Below are positions 10,785-22,025 of a stretch of 64,000 bases of DNA, one piece after another. The stretch lies in assembly GCA_964059195.1 (NCBI GenBank), contig CAXKWD010000006.1:179302825-179366824 (forward strand). The letters run 5' to 3'. How positions within the stretch are numbered: position 1 is the first letter of the stretch; each line of letters starts with the position of its first letter. The stretch is from Ectobius pallidus. Its lineage: Eukaryota; Arthropoda; Insecta; Blattodea; Ectobiidae. The position numbers and the translations under genes are program-made. A model generated the notes under the pieces. It was given only the letters and a program-made list of their open reading frames with translations, had not been told where the DNA came from and made no database searches.

Positions 10785-10790
10785 AATAAA
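10785..10790 (+). promoter_or_regulatory. Poly-A signal AATAAA after the transposase-like gene
   Basis: AATAAA lies 180 bp after the stop, in a T- and A-rich 3' region. The same signal is at 16000-16005 in copy 2 and 18818-18823 in copy 3. Confidence 0.4.
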
Positions 10791-11236
10791 GTAAATTTTG
10801 TATTTAATGTATGAAAATAATCACAGAAAATGTAGAAAATAATACAATAGATACAATAGATAAAATAGATAGGCCTACTAAATTGGGTTTTACTCCGGTA
10901 CCGGTGAACTGATTTGGTTCAATATCAATAGGGTTCTTCCCATTGACATTATAAATGTGTTTTCTAAGTTTCATGAAATTCAAAATAGCATATTTGAGTT
11001 ACGGTGCATACAGACGCACGGACGGACAGATAGACATTTTTTCGTCCCCCACACAATCTCATAAAGTACCATACTGGCGCTTAATAACACAGGATGTTTC
11101 AACATTTGTCAGAAAGTACTCTGCAAAAAAGTTTTGATTACTTTACAAATGAAAGTAATTTATGATAAATACTGTGTAAAAGGAAATGTTATAACAAGTA
11201 AAAACTTAAGTGTGTGGGTTTTTCTATGTGTTACAG

Positions 11237-11397
11237 ACTGTATGAGGATCATTTATTAGATACTCAATTATTTAAAGAAGCCTGTGGAAGAAATGTGATT
11301 TGTGGTGTAGGCCTATACTTCATAACTGGCAATGACAGGTTGTTGGCAATCCATGTAGACTACCTGTTAAGTGTCTTGAAGAAATGTACTATTGCTG
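11237..11397 (+). CDS. Exon-like block A, copy 2
   Basis: Identical in layout to 6275-6435, with the same acceptor and donor. One visible protein change, T to I in the VGLYF-x-TGND stretch, is shared with copy 3. Confidence 0.45.
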
Positions 11398-13321
11398 GTA
11401 AGTAAAGACCATGAACTTTAGATTATTTTTCAAAAAGCATTTTGATATTAAAATTCCCTTAATAGTTATAAATTGTCCTATCATTCTTTTACATTTTTGA
11501 ACATATTGGTTATTTCACTTTTTTAACACTTAGAACGGAATCATACAGAATGCCATGTCGAAATCTGCCCTAAAATTTTGCATGCCATGATGCCATCATA
11601 GCAGATGGACACATGCAAGAAATAAGCTGCTCATATGAACTTTTAATGGCTGAAAATTAATTGCAAATCTGGAAGTTAGAAATATTGTGTAGTTTTGCAC
11701 AGGAGTTGGTGGGAAGGGATTGGGACCTTCTCTACCTTGATTGCTCGCCAGTGCTTCAGCCGTTGATAGTATTGTAGAGCAGGGATCCTGCTGTTTGTAA
11801 TGGCGTACAAGCTTATTGCCTTATCTCTCCCTGTCCTTATCACTATGGTTAAAGTGGACAGTATTAAAATAATGTATAATACCCTTATGTATGTATTCTA
11901 GCAGATCTCTTGAAGTAATTAATAACTGAAATTTTTAGAAAGTTTATACAGGGAAGTTTTTAGTATGAAACAATAATATTTAGATGAGTTATAATACCAG
12001 TTTAAGTGATTAGGATTAGGTAAGTGAATCTTGTTTGTTTTTTGACCTCTGCCTATATTACATAGTATGTTATTCTGAGTTCTAAACTCTTTGACTTTAT
12101 ATGAACAGAAAATATGAACGTTGAGAATAAGTTGATTGAAACACTTGTATTGTGACTCGCTGTTCATGACAGATATGTTCAAATATCATGCAGATTGAGT
12201 GGCCACACTGCTTTTAACACCTTAACACACTAACAATCATAAGCAACCCCCTCGGAGTCTATACAGATTATATAGTTTTAAAATACAGAAATAATTATGT
12301 AAAAGTTATCTATAATAGAGTCACATTCAATGAGTAACTAGGTAGCCCCTCACCTCTCTATCCCACATCTGCTGTCGCTTGGCACCTGCATGCAAGATAC
12401 TCAAATTAGCTTTACAAATGCCCAACCATTATGGAACATAATCTTGTTTACACCCACTAAAAGTTTATATGAGCAGGTGGTATTTTGCATGTGTCAATGT
12501 GAAATATTGGGGCCCGTTTGACACGTGTGAGATGACATGATGCGAGCGGCATAACCCGTTAACGCCAAACGCATCTTGTTGGGTAACTTATATTGCAACG
12601 CAGTTCTCTCGCTCTTTTCACATGTGCTGTAGTCATGTTTCTTGTGACCGCTGACTGACGACTGTCAGCTTTTTGTGGTTGTCATCAATCCCATGAGATA
12701 TTTTGCTATGTTTTTTATTTTACAAAATCGCATATATTTTGCTGTGGAGTAGGCCTACTCTAAACAGATCATAAGATCTAGAAAAAATAGAAGGGTCCTC
12801 CCACACATTCGTATTACCTTTATAGAAAATTTGAATTTAGGCCTAAGTTACAGGCACACTTTCTTCCTCCTTGAATACATTCTGTGTTTAATACAAAAGA
12901 ATCAAGAGAACATCTACATGTGCTTACTGAGAAAATTGATGAAATTGGAGAGATAATAGAACAGCATCAGAATTGAAATAGGCCTCGGTTGTAATCATAT
13001 CAGATAATGCGTCCCTGATCTCAAAGAGATTTTCTACGAAGGTGTCACATATGTGGTAAATGAAGGGTCAGCACCTCTAGACCTCTTATAAACAGATTAA
13101 GCTCAATGAAGTCATATCCATATGCAAAATTTGAGGGTAGGTTTCCACATGACCTCTACAGTTCCCTTGTTACGTTAACATTGATATTTCTTGCAAGGAG
13201 AAGGTAAAGCTTTGTCAGAAATTTAAATTTCGAAGAGCATTAAATAATCTGCCAGTAATTTAATATTTTTCAGGATAATTATTATGCGTAAAAATTTGAA
13301 CCCTTGCTGTATTTTTTGCAG

Positions 13322-13380
13322 ATTTACTACTATGTGTTGTGGCTAGAAGAACAACAGAACATCCTTATGAGCATCTCTGA
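13322..13380 (+). CDS. Exon-like block B, copy 2
   Basis: Same sequence, acceptor and stop as 8363-8421. Confidence 0.4.
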
Positions 13381-13912
13381 GAATTACAAAATACCTGCAT
13401 CGTTTACAAGTCATCAATATTGAAATGGTAGGTATTTTTATAATTATTTCTTTTTAGTATAAAGCAATTCTTTCAGGAATATTACACTAGTTTTTGAGAA
13501 TTTAAATTGAGCGTTTTTTCAAAAGTCGATAAATGCAAAATTTTTAGAAAATGAGTTACACATAAAATCAGTACAACTCTAAACTTCTCCATCCATCCGT
13601 GAAGTCAGATTTCTCATAAGTCGATTCATGCAAGTTTTAGATTATGTCAAATATGAGAGGTTTTTTCAAAACTCGATAGATGATTTCATTTAGATAAATC
13701 AAATGCGATAGTTGCAGCATGAATAAGTTGTTTTTATACTACGCAAGGGCTCTTCCCAAGTTAATGCCATTAACATTAGTTATAAACACTATTTAGTTCA
13801 TTGTTGACCAGGTGCAAGGCAGATTAATTCATTGTAGCCTTCTTTTGAATTGACGTAAAAGTAAATTTCAGAGTTTTTTTAAAAAATCTAATTATAAATA
13901 AATTAATAGAAC

Positions 13913-15818
13913 ATGTCTGAATCAGAAGATGATATACAAGTTACAGAACAGTGTGGTGGTCGAAAATCTAGTATAAAGACAAAGATGCAAAATAAAAAGG
14001 TTAGTATGAAGAATAAAGATCCTGTCATTGTTTGCTCACATGGACATCAAGAAATACCAGTAAATAAAAATGCTAAACGAAAGAAGGAGTGCAGAGCTGC
14101 AAACTTAACTTACGAGGATATCACTACATTTCACCACAGAGTAACATCTCTGAACAAAGTCAACCAAAATAAATTTTTATTGCATTACATGAACATTTCA
14201 TCGCCGAAACGTAGAATAGTAAAACCTGAAACAGCAAAATGCAAACAAACAGTTTCAGTAAAATACAGTGTGCGAAAGAAAAATGGTGAAATAATCCCCG
14301 TGTGTGCTGCAACCTTTCAAGGAATATGTGAACTGTCCAAGGATAGACTAGCCCGTCTGGCAACAAAATTTCATGCAACAGGAAGTGTACCTGATAAGAA
14401 GAGAGGTGGTGACAGAACAAGTGAGAAAGATAAGGAACTTACGCTTGCTGTTAAGAATGATATTTCATCTTATAAATGCAGAGAAAGTCACTATACAAGA
14501 TGAAAATCCAGAAGAGGACATTTGCCGTCAAGCCTTTCAATAAATAAGATGTGGAAGAGTTTTTGCGACAAAAGAAGGTCAAATGGTCTTACTCTGTGTT
14601 CACTTTCCAAATATAAACACATTTTCTACCATCATTTTAATTTGTCATTCAAGACTCCACACACTGATACCTGCTCTATGTGCAAGATTATGCTTTTGAA
14701 AATCAGAGCAGAAAATATGGATCTTGAAAAGAAGAACACCCTGCGAACTAACTATAGACTTCACAAACTACGTGCAAAACTATTCTATTCTCTGATAAAG
14801 CAAGACAATCTAGATGTAATCAAGGTAAGCATGGTTATGCAACCCAAGTTAAGTGTAAGTGAAGTATATAGAATTTTAGAAAGTTTATACAGGGAAGTTA
14901 ATATTACGAAAAAATAATATTGAGACAGATACATACACTGCTTCCCTTATTTTAATTACTAACCTGAACCCAGGTTTCGGTGAGCCTTCCCACCATGTTC
15001 ACCAGTTATACTCCATCTGACTGTTGGTCTTCATCAGCATCCTCCTGGGTTCAGGTTAGTAATTAAAATAAGGGAAGCAGTGTATGTATCTGTCTCAATA
15101 TTATTTTTTTGTAAGTGAAGTCTTTTATGCCAGACAGGTTTGGCTGTACAGCCTGTGTATCATAATACACGCACAAGAGCAGAGGAAAGAAGACATTCAT
15201 TTCTACACATGGTTAGAAACGGAATCTTCTTGACGTTGCAATCAAGTTGCTTCAGCTCTGCAGAATTTTCTTTCTGAACTGGAAAAGAAGCAACAGAAGG
15301 AGAGTTCGAAGATTATTCATTTATTCTCAGACTCGTGTGTCAGTCAAAATAAAAAGTGTTATGATTGCCATTCTTATTACCTTTTTAGAGCAAAATATAT
15401 ATTCCAATAAGATTGTTCACTACTTCCCAGTACGAGGACATAGTTACATGGCTCCAGACAGGAACATGGAACAGTGAAAATATTAAATGAAGATTGGCAA
15501 CTGATAGATTTGAAGTCCAGATCTCAAATGGGTCTTCGCTCTAAGCTGCCCTTCAAAATAACTAACCAACGTACCATATGTTATGAAAAATCTAAGAAGA
15601 CAGTCACTGTATCGGTAAGCAATACATACTTTGGGGACAAAATAGAAGTAGAAGGGCTCAAGAAAAAACAGTGTATCAGCAAAGTAATGGTAGAAGCCCC
15701 AGTGCTGCAAAAAAAGAACATGGTTAGGAAAGAAAATAAAAAAGATGTCTCCAATCTACTAAAATATTTTGAAATGCCAGCAGATTCAAAGGAATTCTAT
15801 GAAGACATCCTCCAATAA
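13913..15818 (+). pseudogene. Transposase-like gene, copy 2, split by a snapback element
   Basis: Same pieces and the same frame breaks as copy 1 (13913-14503, 14522-14850, about 15241-15412, 15474-15818). The coding reading is further broken at 14865 by the 244-bp snapback element. Shared breaks show the gene was dead before the unit was duplicated. Confidence 0.55.
14866..15109. mobile_element. 244-bp snapback element with 12-bp target duplication
   Basis: Copy 1 of the tandem unit shows the empty site. TGTAAGTGAAGT occurs at 14854-14865 and again at 15110-15121. Arms of 66 bp lie at 14909-14974 and 15044-15109. A 43-base tail lies on the left only. The tail contains 'agaaagtttatacagggaag', related to 'ggaactttatacagtgaag' in the left tail of the snapback in the 6.6-kb units. 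No coding. Confidence 0.85.
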
Positions 15819-16451
15819 ACAAGGGTTCATGACATACACGTTTCTTTAGGTGAAATTATAAGAACCAACTTATTTAATATAATACTTTTCAAAATAATGA
15901 AACAACATACTGATGTGCGTATAAACGAAATTTAATTGTTATTTTTTAATACGCTATGTTTTGTTCAAAATGCCATGCTATACTATGTTTTACATGTTCA
16001 ATAAAGTAAATTTTGTATTTAATGTATGAAAATAATCACAGAAAATGTAGAAAATAATACAATAGATACAATAGATAAAATAGATAGGCCTACTAAATTG
16101 GGTTTTACTCCGGTACCGGTGAACTGATTTGGTTCAATATCAATAGGGTTCTTCCCATTGACATTATAAATGTGTTTTCTAAGTTTCATGAAATTCAAAA
16201 TAGCATATTTGAGTTACGGTGCATACAGACGCACGGACGGACAGATAGACATTTTTTCGTCCCCCACACAATCTCATAAAGTACCATACTGGCGCTTAAT
16301 AACAAAGGATGTTTCAACATTTGTCAGAAAGTACTCTGCAAAAAAGTTTTGATTACTTTACAAATGAAAGTAATTTATGATAAATACTGTGTAAAAGGAA
16401 ATGTTATAACAAGTAAAAACTTAAGTGTGTGGGTTTTTCTATGTGTTACAG

Positions 16452-16612
16452 ACTGTATGAGGATCATTTATTAGATACTCAATTATTTAAAGAAGCCTGT
16501 GGAAGAAATGTGATTTGTGGTGTAGGCCTATACTTCATAACTGGCAATGACAGGTTGTTGGCAATCCATGTAGACTACCTGTTAAGTGTCTTGAAGAAAT
16601 GTACTATTGCTG
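16452..16612 (+). CDS. Exon-like block A, copy 3
   Basis: Same 161-bp block, with acceptor and donor. Its partner block B is missing because of the deletion near 18109. Confidence 0.4.
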
Positions 16613-18108
16613 GTAAGTAAAGACCATGAACTTTAGATTATTTTTCAAAAAGCATTTTGATATTAAAATTCCCTTAATAGTTATAAATTGTCCTATCATT
16701 CTTTTACATTTTTGAACATATTGGTTATTTCACTTTTTTAACACTTAGAACGGAATCATACAGAATGCCATGTCGAAATCTGCCCTAAAATTTTGCATGC
16801 CATGATGCCATCATAGCAGATGGACACATGCAAGAAATAAGCTGCTCATATGAACTTTTAATGGCTGAAAATTAATTGCAAATCTGGAAGTTAGAAATAT
16901 TGTGTAGTTTTGCACAGGAGTTGGTGGGAAGGGATTGGGACCTTCTCTACCTTGATTGCTCGCCAGTGCTTCAGCCGTTGATAGTATTGTAGAGCAGGGA
17001 TCCTGCTGTTTGTAATGGCGTACAAGCTTATAGCCTTATCTCTCCCTGTCCTTATCACTATGGTTAAAGTGGACAGTATTAAAATAATGTATAATACCCT
17101 TATGTATGTATTCTAGCAGATCTCTTGAAGTAATTAATAACTGAAATTTTTAGAAAGTTTATACAGGGAAGTTTTTAGTATGAAACAATAATATTTAGAT
17201 GAGTTATAATACCAGTTTAAGTGATTAGGATTAGGTAAGTGAATCTTGTTTGTTTTTTGACCTCTGCCTATATTACATAGTATGTTATTCTGAGTTCTAA
17301 ACTCTTTGACTTTATATGAACAGAAAATATGAACGTTGAGAATAAGTTGATTGAAACACTTGTATTGTGACTCGCTGTTCATGACAGATATGTTCAAATA
17401 TCATGCAGATTGAGTGGCCACACTGCTTTTAACACCTTAACACACTAACAATCATAAGCAACCCCCTCGGAGTCTATACAGATTATATAGTTTTAAAATA
17501 CAGAAATAATTATGTAAAAGTTATCTATAATAGAGTCACATTCAATGAGTAACTAGGTAGCCCCTCACCTCTCTATCCCACATCTGCTGTCGCTTGGCAC
17601 CTGCATGCAAGATACTCAAATTAGCTTTACAAATGCCCAACCATTATGGAACATAATCTTGTTTACACCCACTAAAAGTTTATATGAGCAGGTGGTATTT
17701 TGCATGTGTCAATGTGAAATATTGGGGCCCGTTTGACACGTGTGAGATGACATGATGCGAGCGGCATGACCCGTTAACGCCAAACGCATCTTGTTGGGTA
17801 ACTTATATTGCAACGCAGTTCTCTCGCTCTTTTCACATGTGCTGTAGTCATGTTTCTTGTGACCGCTGACTGACGACTGTCAGCTTTTTGTGGTTGTCAT
17901 CAATCCCATGAGATATTTTGCTATGTTTTTTATTTTACAAAATCGCATATATTTTGCTGTGGAGTAGGCCTACTCTAAACAGATCATAAGATGATCTAGA
18001 AAAAATAGAAGGGTCCTCCCACACATTCGTATTACCTTTATAGAAAATTTGAATTTAGGCCTAAGTTATAGGCACACTTTCTTCCTCCTTGAATACATTC
18101 TGTGTTTA

Positions 18109-18296
18109 AGGGGAGGTTGTAAGCACATTTGATCAAAAATGTGGATTTTCGGTTTATTGTATATTTCCATTGAATTAAGTATAATTTACATGTTACATAG
18201 TCGTTTTGTGCTATAAGGGCCATAATGGCGTAGTAAATCTCTTTAACTCGTTACCGGCTGAGTGCCGGGCACAATAATGAAAGTCCATATTAAAAT
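18109..18296. other. Unmatched 188-bp segment at the copy 3 deletion
   Basis: Starts 'ggggaggttgtaagcaca' and is absent from copies 1 and 2. Its position directly before the transposase tail suggests it is the 5' end of a shorter transposon copy, but no inverted partner is visible. Confidence 0.35.
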
Positions 18297-18640
18297 ATGA
18301 AAATATTAAATGAAGATTGGCAAGTGAAAGATTTGAAGTCCAGATCTCAAATGGGTCTTTGCTCTAAGCTGCCCTTCAAAATAACTAACCAACGTACCAT
18401 ATGTTATGAAAATCTAAGAAGACAGTCACTGTATCGGTAAGCAATACATACTTTGGGGACAAAATAGAAGTAGAAGGGCTCAAGGAAAAACAGTGTATCA
18501 GCAAAGTAATGGTAGAAGCCCCAGTGCTGCAAAAAAAGAACATGGTTAGGAAAGAAAATAAAAAAGATGTCTCCAATCTACTAAAATATTTTGAAATGCC
18601 AGCAGATTCAAAGGAATTCTATGAAGACATCCTCCAATAA
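18297..18640 (+). pseudogene. Transposase-like C-terminal remnant, copy 3
   Basis: Matches 10259-10603 with a few substitutions and a one-base loss in the A run near 18411, which shifts the frame. Only the last ~110 codons remain. Confidence 0.6.
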
Positions 18641-18876
18641 ACAAGGGTTCATGACATACATGTTTCTTTAGGTGAAATTATAAGAACCAACTTATTTAAT
18701 ATAATACTTTTCAAAATAATAAAACAACATACTGGTGTGTGTATAAACGAAATTTGTTATTTTTTAATACGCTATGTATTGTTCAAAATGCCATGCTATA
18801 CTATGTTTTACATGTTCAATAAAGTAAATTTTGTATTTAATGTATGAAAATAATCACAGAAAATGTAGAAAATAAT

Positions 18877-19449
18877 ACAAAAACTTGGTCCCATAATAAG
18901 CATTTATCGGGTTTTGTAAAAACTAACAGAATTTGCAACTAAATAACAGGAAATTATTAAATTAATTGTATAATGTGTTAGTTCCCCTAAATTAGTTATT
19001 GCTTTGACAGATGTTTCTATAAGTGAAAGGTGTGGAATAGATACTGGTTCTAGTTGTAAAATAAAAAACACAATTTCTGAAAAACTATGCTGATAGCATC
19101 TATCCATGTTTTGAAAAACGCTCCTCTTTTAATTGGTGTAGTTAGAGAGTAGTTCAAAGTATTTAAAGAGTAGTTAAAAGAGTAGTTTGATGTAGCTAGA
19201 ACTAACAATACTAAAAAGGCAGTTAGATATGATAATGCTTCTATATGTAGTGGAAAAGTATATATAATATTAACTTCAACAACCTCTTCTGATCTGTTAG
19301 AAGTTACAATGTTCCATATCGTGGTATCTTCTTAGGCATAGAATTTTGGGTTATTCAAATAAAATTAATTTATAATAAAGACTACATTTAAGGTTATGTT
19401 ACAACAAATGAAAAGAATTGAAATGAGTGGGATTTTCTGTATTTTACAG
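18877..19449. other. No gene seen
   Basis: AT-rich spacer between the two arrays. It includes 'tagttaaagagtag' repeats like those between B blocks. Confidence 0.5.
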
Positions 19450-19500
19450 GCTGCATGAAGGCCATTTCTTAGAAGATCTATATATCATGCAACGTAGAAT
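19450..19500 (+). pseudogene. Decayed exon block A
   Basis: After the acceptor 'tattttacag' the sequence reads GCTGCATGAAGGCCATTTCT, similar to the start of block A at 6275 (RLHEGHFLEDL against RLYEDHLLDTQ). Similarity fades after ~40 bp. A B block follows at 19686. This ties the 5-kb and 6.6-kb arrays to one ancestral A-B locus. Confidence 0.45.
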
Positions 19501-19685
19501 ATATTTTATATTTCTGCTACCACAAATTAAAATTTAAAAAATAATACTTTAGGTTCTGGTCACATATAATATAATGCTAATTTTGCAACAAATTTAAAGG
19601 TACCAAGAAATTTCAATGATTCACTCTAAGTATTAATTTACCCTTGCTTATTGCTTAGATTAATAATATTTTTCCTTTGTAACAG

Positions 19686-20600
19686 ATATACTACTATGTG
19701 CTGGCGGTTACACTTGTACAACCCTGAGGATTACATAGCATGAACTAAGAAGATAGAAGAGTAAGATCTGACTTCTGGCTGTGATGCGGTCAACAATAGT
19801 TCCACATCCTGTGTCAGTACATAGAAAAGATGAGTATTCTTCCATTTTAAGAAATTCAATTTTACAAAGTTTAGAGTTTATTAGTTTAAACTTCCAACAT
19901 CTGATTAAATCCATATTTTCATAATTTTTTCTGCCTCTTCTAGTTGCTGTAATTAAAGAATAGGCAGAGTAGTTTATACTACTTCAGAATAGTTCAGATT
20001 AACTGGCACTAACATTACTAAAGGCATTTAGATAACACAATGCTTTTCTTTATAAATTTGAAAAGTTTTAATTCACTTTTAAAAGTTTTGTAACATTAGT
20101 ATTTTTAGTGCATAAAATGCTTCAGTTCAAAACAATTTTAAAAGTCCCAAGAATTTTCAGTTGTTCAATCAGACTATACTTCCAACTACTGATTCCATCG
20201 ATATTCTCATCATCTTTTCTGTTTCCAAATGAAGCATTTTTTTTTTAATTGTTGCTGAAGTTAATTAGTAGTTAGAGTAGTTAAAGAGCAGTTTGTTGTA
20301 GCTAGCACTAACAATACTAAAATGGTAGTTAGATAAGTCAATGCTTCCTTATGAAATTGAAAAGTTTTAATTCACTCCATAAAGTTCTGTAAGTTGAATA
20401 TCATATGCACATAAAACTCTAATTTTTCAACAGTTTTGAATATCCCAAGAAATTTCAATGATTCACTCTAGTCTACCCTTGCTTATTGCTTAAAATATTA
20501 ATCTTTTGTTCTTTTGTAACAGATATACTACTCTGTGCAGTACAACCCTGAGGAATACAAAGCGTGAAATAAGAAGATAAAATAGTAAGAGTGTCCTTTC
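19686..20600 (+). pseudogene. Exon-like B blocks of U0
   Basis: Two blocks start right after acceptors (…tttgtaacag) at 19686 and 20523. The first reads DILLCAGGYTCTTLRIT then stop in the phase expected after block A. The second has lost the middle (AGTACAACCCTGAGG). Each runs to a donor-like GA|GTAAGA. Confidence 0.4.
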
Positions 20601-20904
20601 TACAAATCTGCAAATGAGGGCTCCTGGCTGTCGTCTTGCTGTGGTGCGGTCAACAATAGTTCTAAATGTAAGATCACATTCCATGTCATTACATAGAAAA
20701 CATCAGTATTTTTCCATTTTAAGAAATGCTATTTTACAAAGTATAGAGTTCATAAGTTTAACTTTCGAACTTATGATTAGATCCATATTTTCATCATCTT
20801 TTCTACTACAAATGAAGCATTGTCCTCTTAGTTGGGTACCTTATGTCATCCCGTGGGCTCCTGCGTGAAGAATGCAACACACCTATATTTTGAGTTTCTA
20901 TGAA

Positions 20905-21570
20905 GTCTAAGGATACCCGAACCACTTGATGCTACTCTGGGGGTCGCGTCTGAGTTTCGTGATGACTTCATCAAAATAGCGGACATCAATGACATGTCGC
21001 ATGTCACAGAAATGGCCATAAAGTATAAACTATTTGTGATAGAGACTTGGAAAAAACGGTTTTGAAATCACAATGAAATGCTCTACGATATTGTTTCTTA
21101 CACATATGGAACTAAGATGGCATTCTACCAAAATATCACACTTTTTGTTGGAAAAATGAAAAAAAATGGTCCTGTAGAATGTGTTCTCTTGAAATTTCGA
21201 TAGAAGATGATACCATGCCATAAACTACATGTAATCAAAATTTTTGAGGAGTTTAATAATGATTCTATTCCCGTTTACCAGAAGTTTCCAACGTCAATAG
21301 TTTTAATTCTGTTGTAGTTTTTGTAAAACAAACAGCAATCTCCAAATTTCAATATGCTTTCTCCTGAAGATTTTAAGCTTTATTATGTCTAAGGATACCC
21401 GAATCACTTGATGCTGCTCTAGCGGTCGTGTCCGAGTCACGTGATGACTTCATCAAAATTTCGGTCTTCAATAACGTGTTGTGTTTCACAGAAATGAATA
21501 TAAACTGAAAACTATTTGTAAAGGAGACTTGCAGAAAAATGTTATTTTGAAATGGGAATAAACTGGTAAT
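20905..21570 (+). repeat. Two related ~180-bp segments with matching reading frames
   Basis: 20905-21060 and 21387-21560 are diverged direct repeats. In the same frame the first reads LDATLGVASEFRDDFIKIA and the second LDAALAVVSESRDDFIKIS, both continuing to TEM-x-I and KLFV-x-ET. The first stays open for about 50 codons; the second has an early stop. This may be a decayed duplicated exon, or chance from a palindrome-rich repeat (GTGATGACTTCATCA). It recurs in U1, U2, U3 and U5. Confidence 0.3.
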
Positions 21571-22025
21571 GTAATCATAACTGAATAAATTTTGCTGTTG
21601 TGTTTCTGCATGCTGCACATTAAAATCTTGAATTATGATTGCACACATGAAACGGATAGAATACAATTAAACTGGTAACACTTAGCCTATCCCTAGACTG
21701 CTCGGAGTGTATTTCTGTTTTCTGTTAAAGTAAAACTTGTTCAAAGCGGAATCGTATGGGACCAAAAGAATTTTCCAAATTGGGCAAGTTTCCGGATTAC
21801 ACAAATTACACTAGGCTACATAAATGTTATCAATTACTGTACCATGCGCCACAAATGTGAATTTGTAATATGGAAATACTGTAATTAATTATGAACCTTA
21901 ATTTCTGTACAGCATCACTTTATTTAAATACAGTAAAATACTACGCTATTATTAATGGTTAATAACACTAACACAATATAATTATGCAATTACTGTAGGC
22001 TAAATGTTTTCTTGCCTCATTATCC

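Larger units (their letters stand above)
5921..10877 (+). repeat. ~5-kb tandem unit, copy 1
   Basis: This copy repeats at 10878 and 16094 with very high identity (offset 4958-4959 bp until the insertion in copy 2). It holds exon-like block A, exon-like block B and a decayed transposon gene. It starts inside the 140-bp repeat family. Copy 1 differs from copies 2 and 3 at shared positions, so copies 2 and 3 are the closer pair. Confidence 0.9.
10878..16093 (+). repeat. ~5-kb tandem unit, copy 2 (with 256-bp insertion)
   Basis: Same content and order as copy 1. It is longer by about 256 bp because a snapback element and its target duplication sit at 14866-15121. Confidence 0.9.
16094..18876 (+). 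repeat. ~5-kb tandem unit, copy 3 (internally deleted)
   Basis: Matches copy 2 from 16094 to about 18108. An unrelated 188-bp segment follows, and the match resumes at the last part of the transposase (18297-18876). Block B and most of the transposase are missing. Confidence 0.85.

Noticed and set aside
14972..15046. CTGATGA and GAAA in the loop of the 14.9-kb snapback as a third hammerhead
   Set aside because: Both core words are present on the minus strand but the ~50 bases between them do not form a helix II next to them, and no short palindrome follows GAAA.
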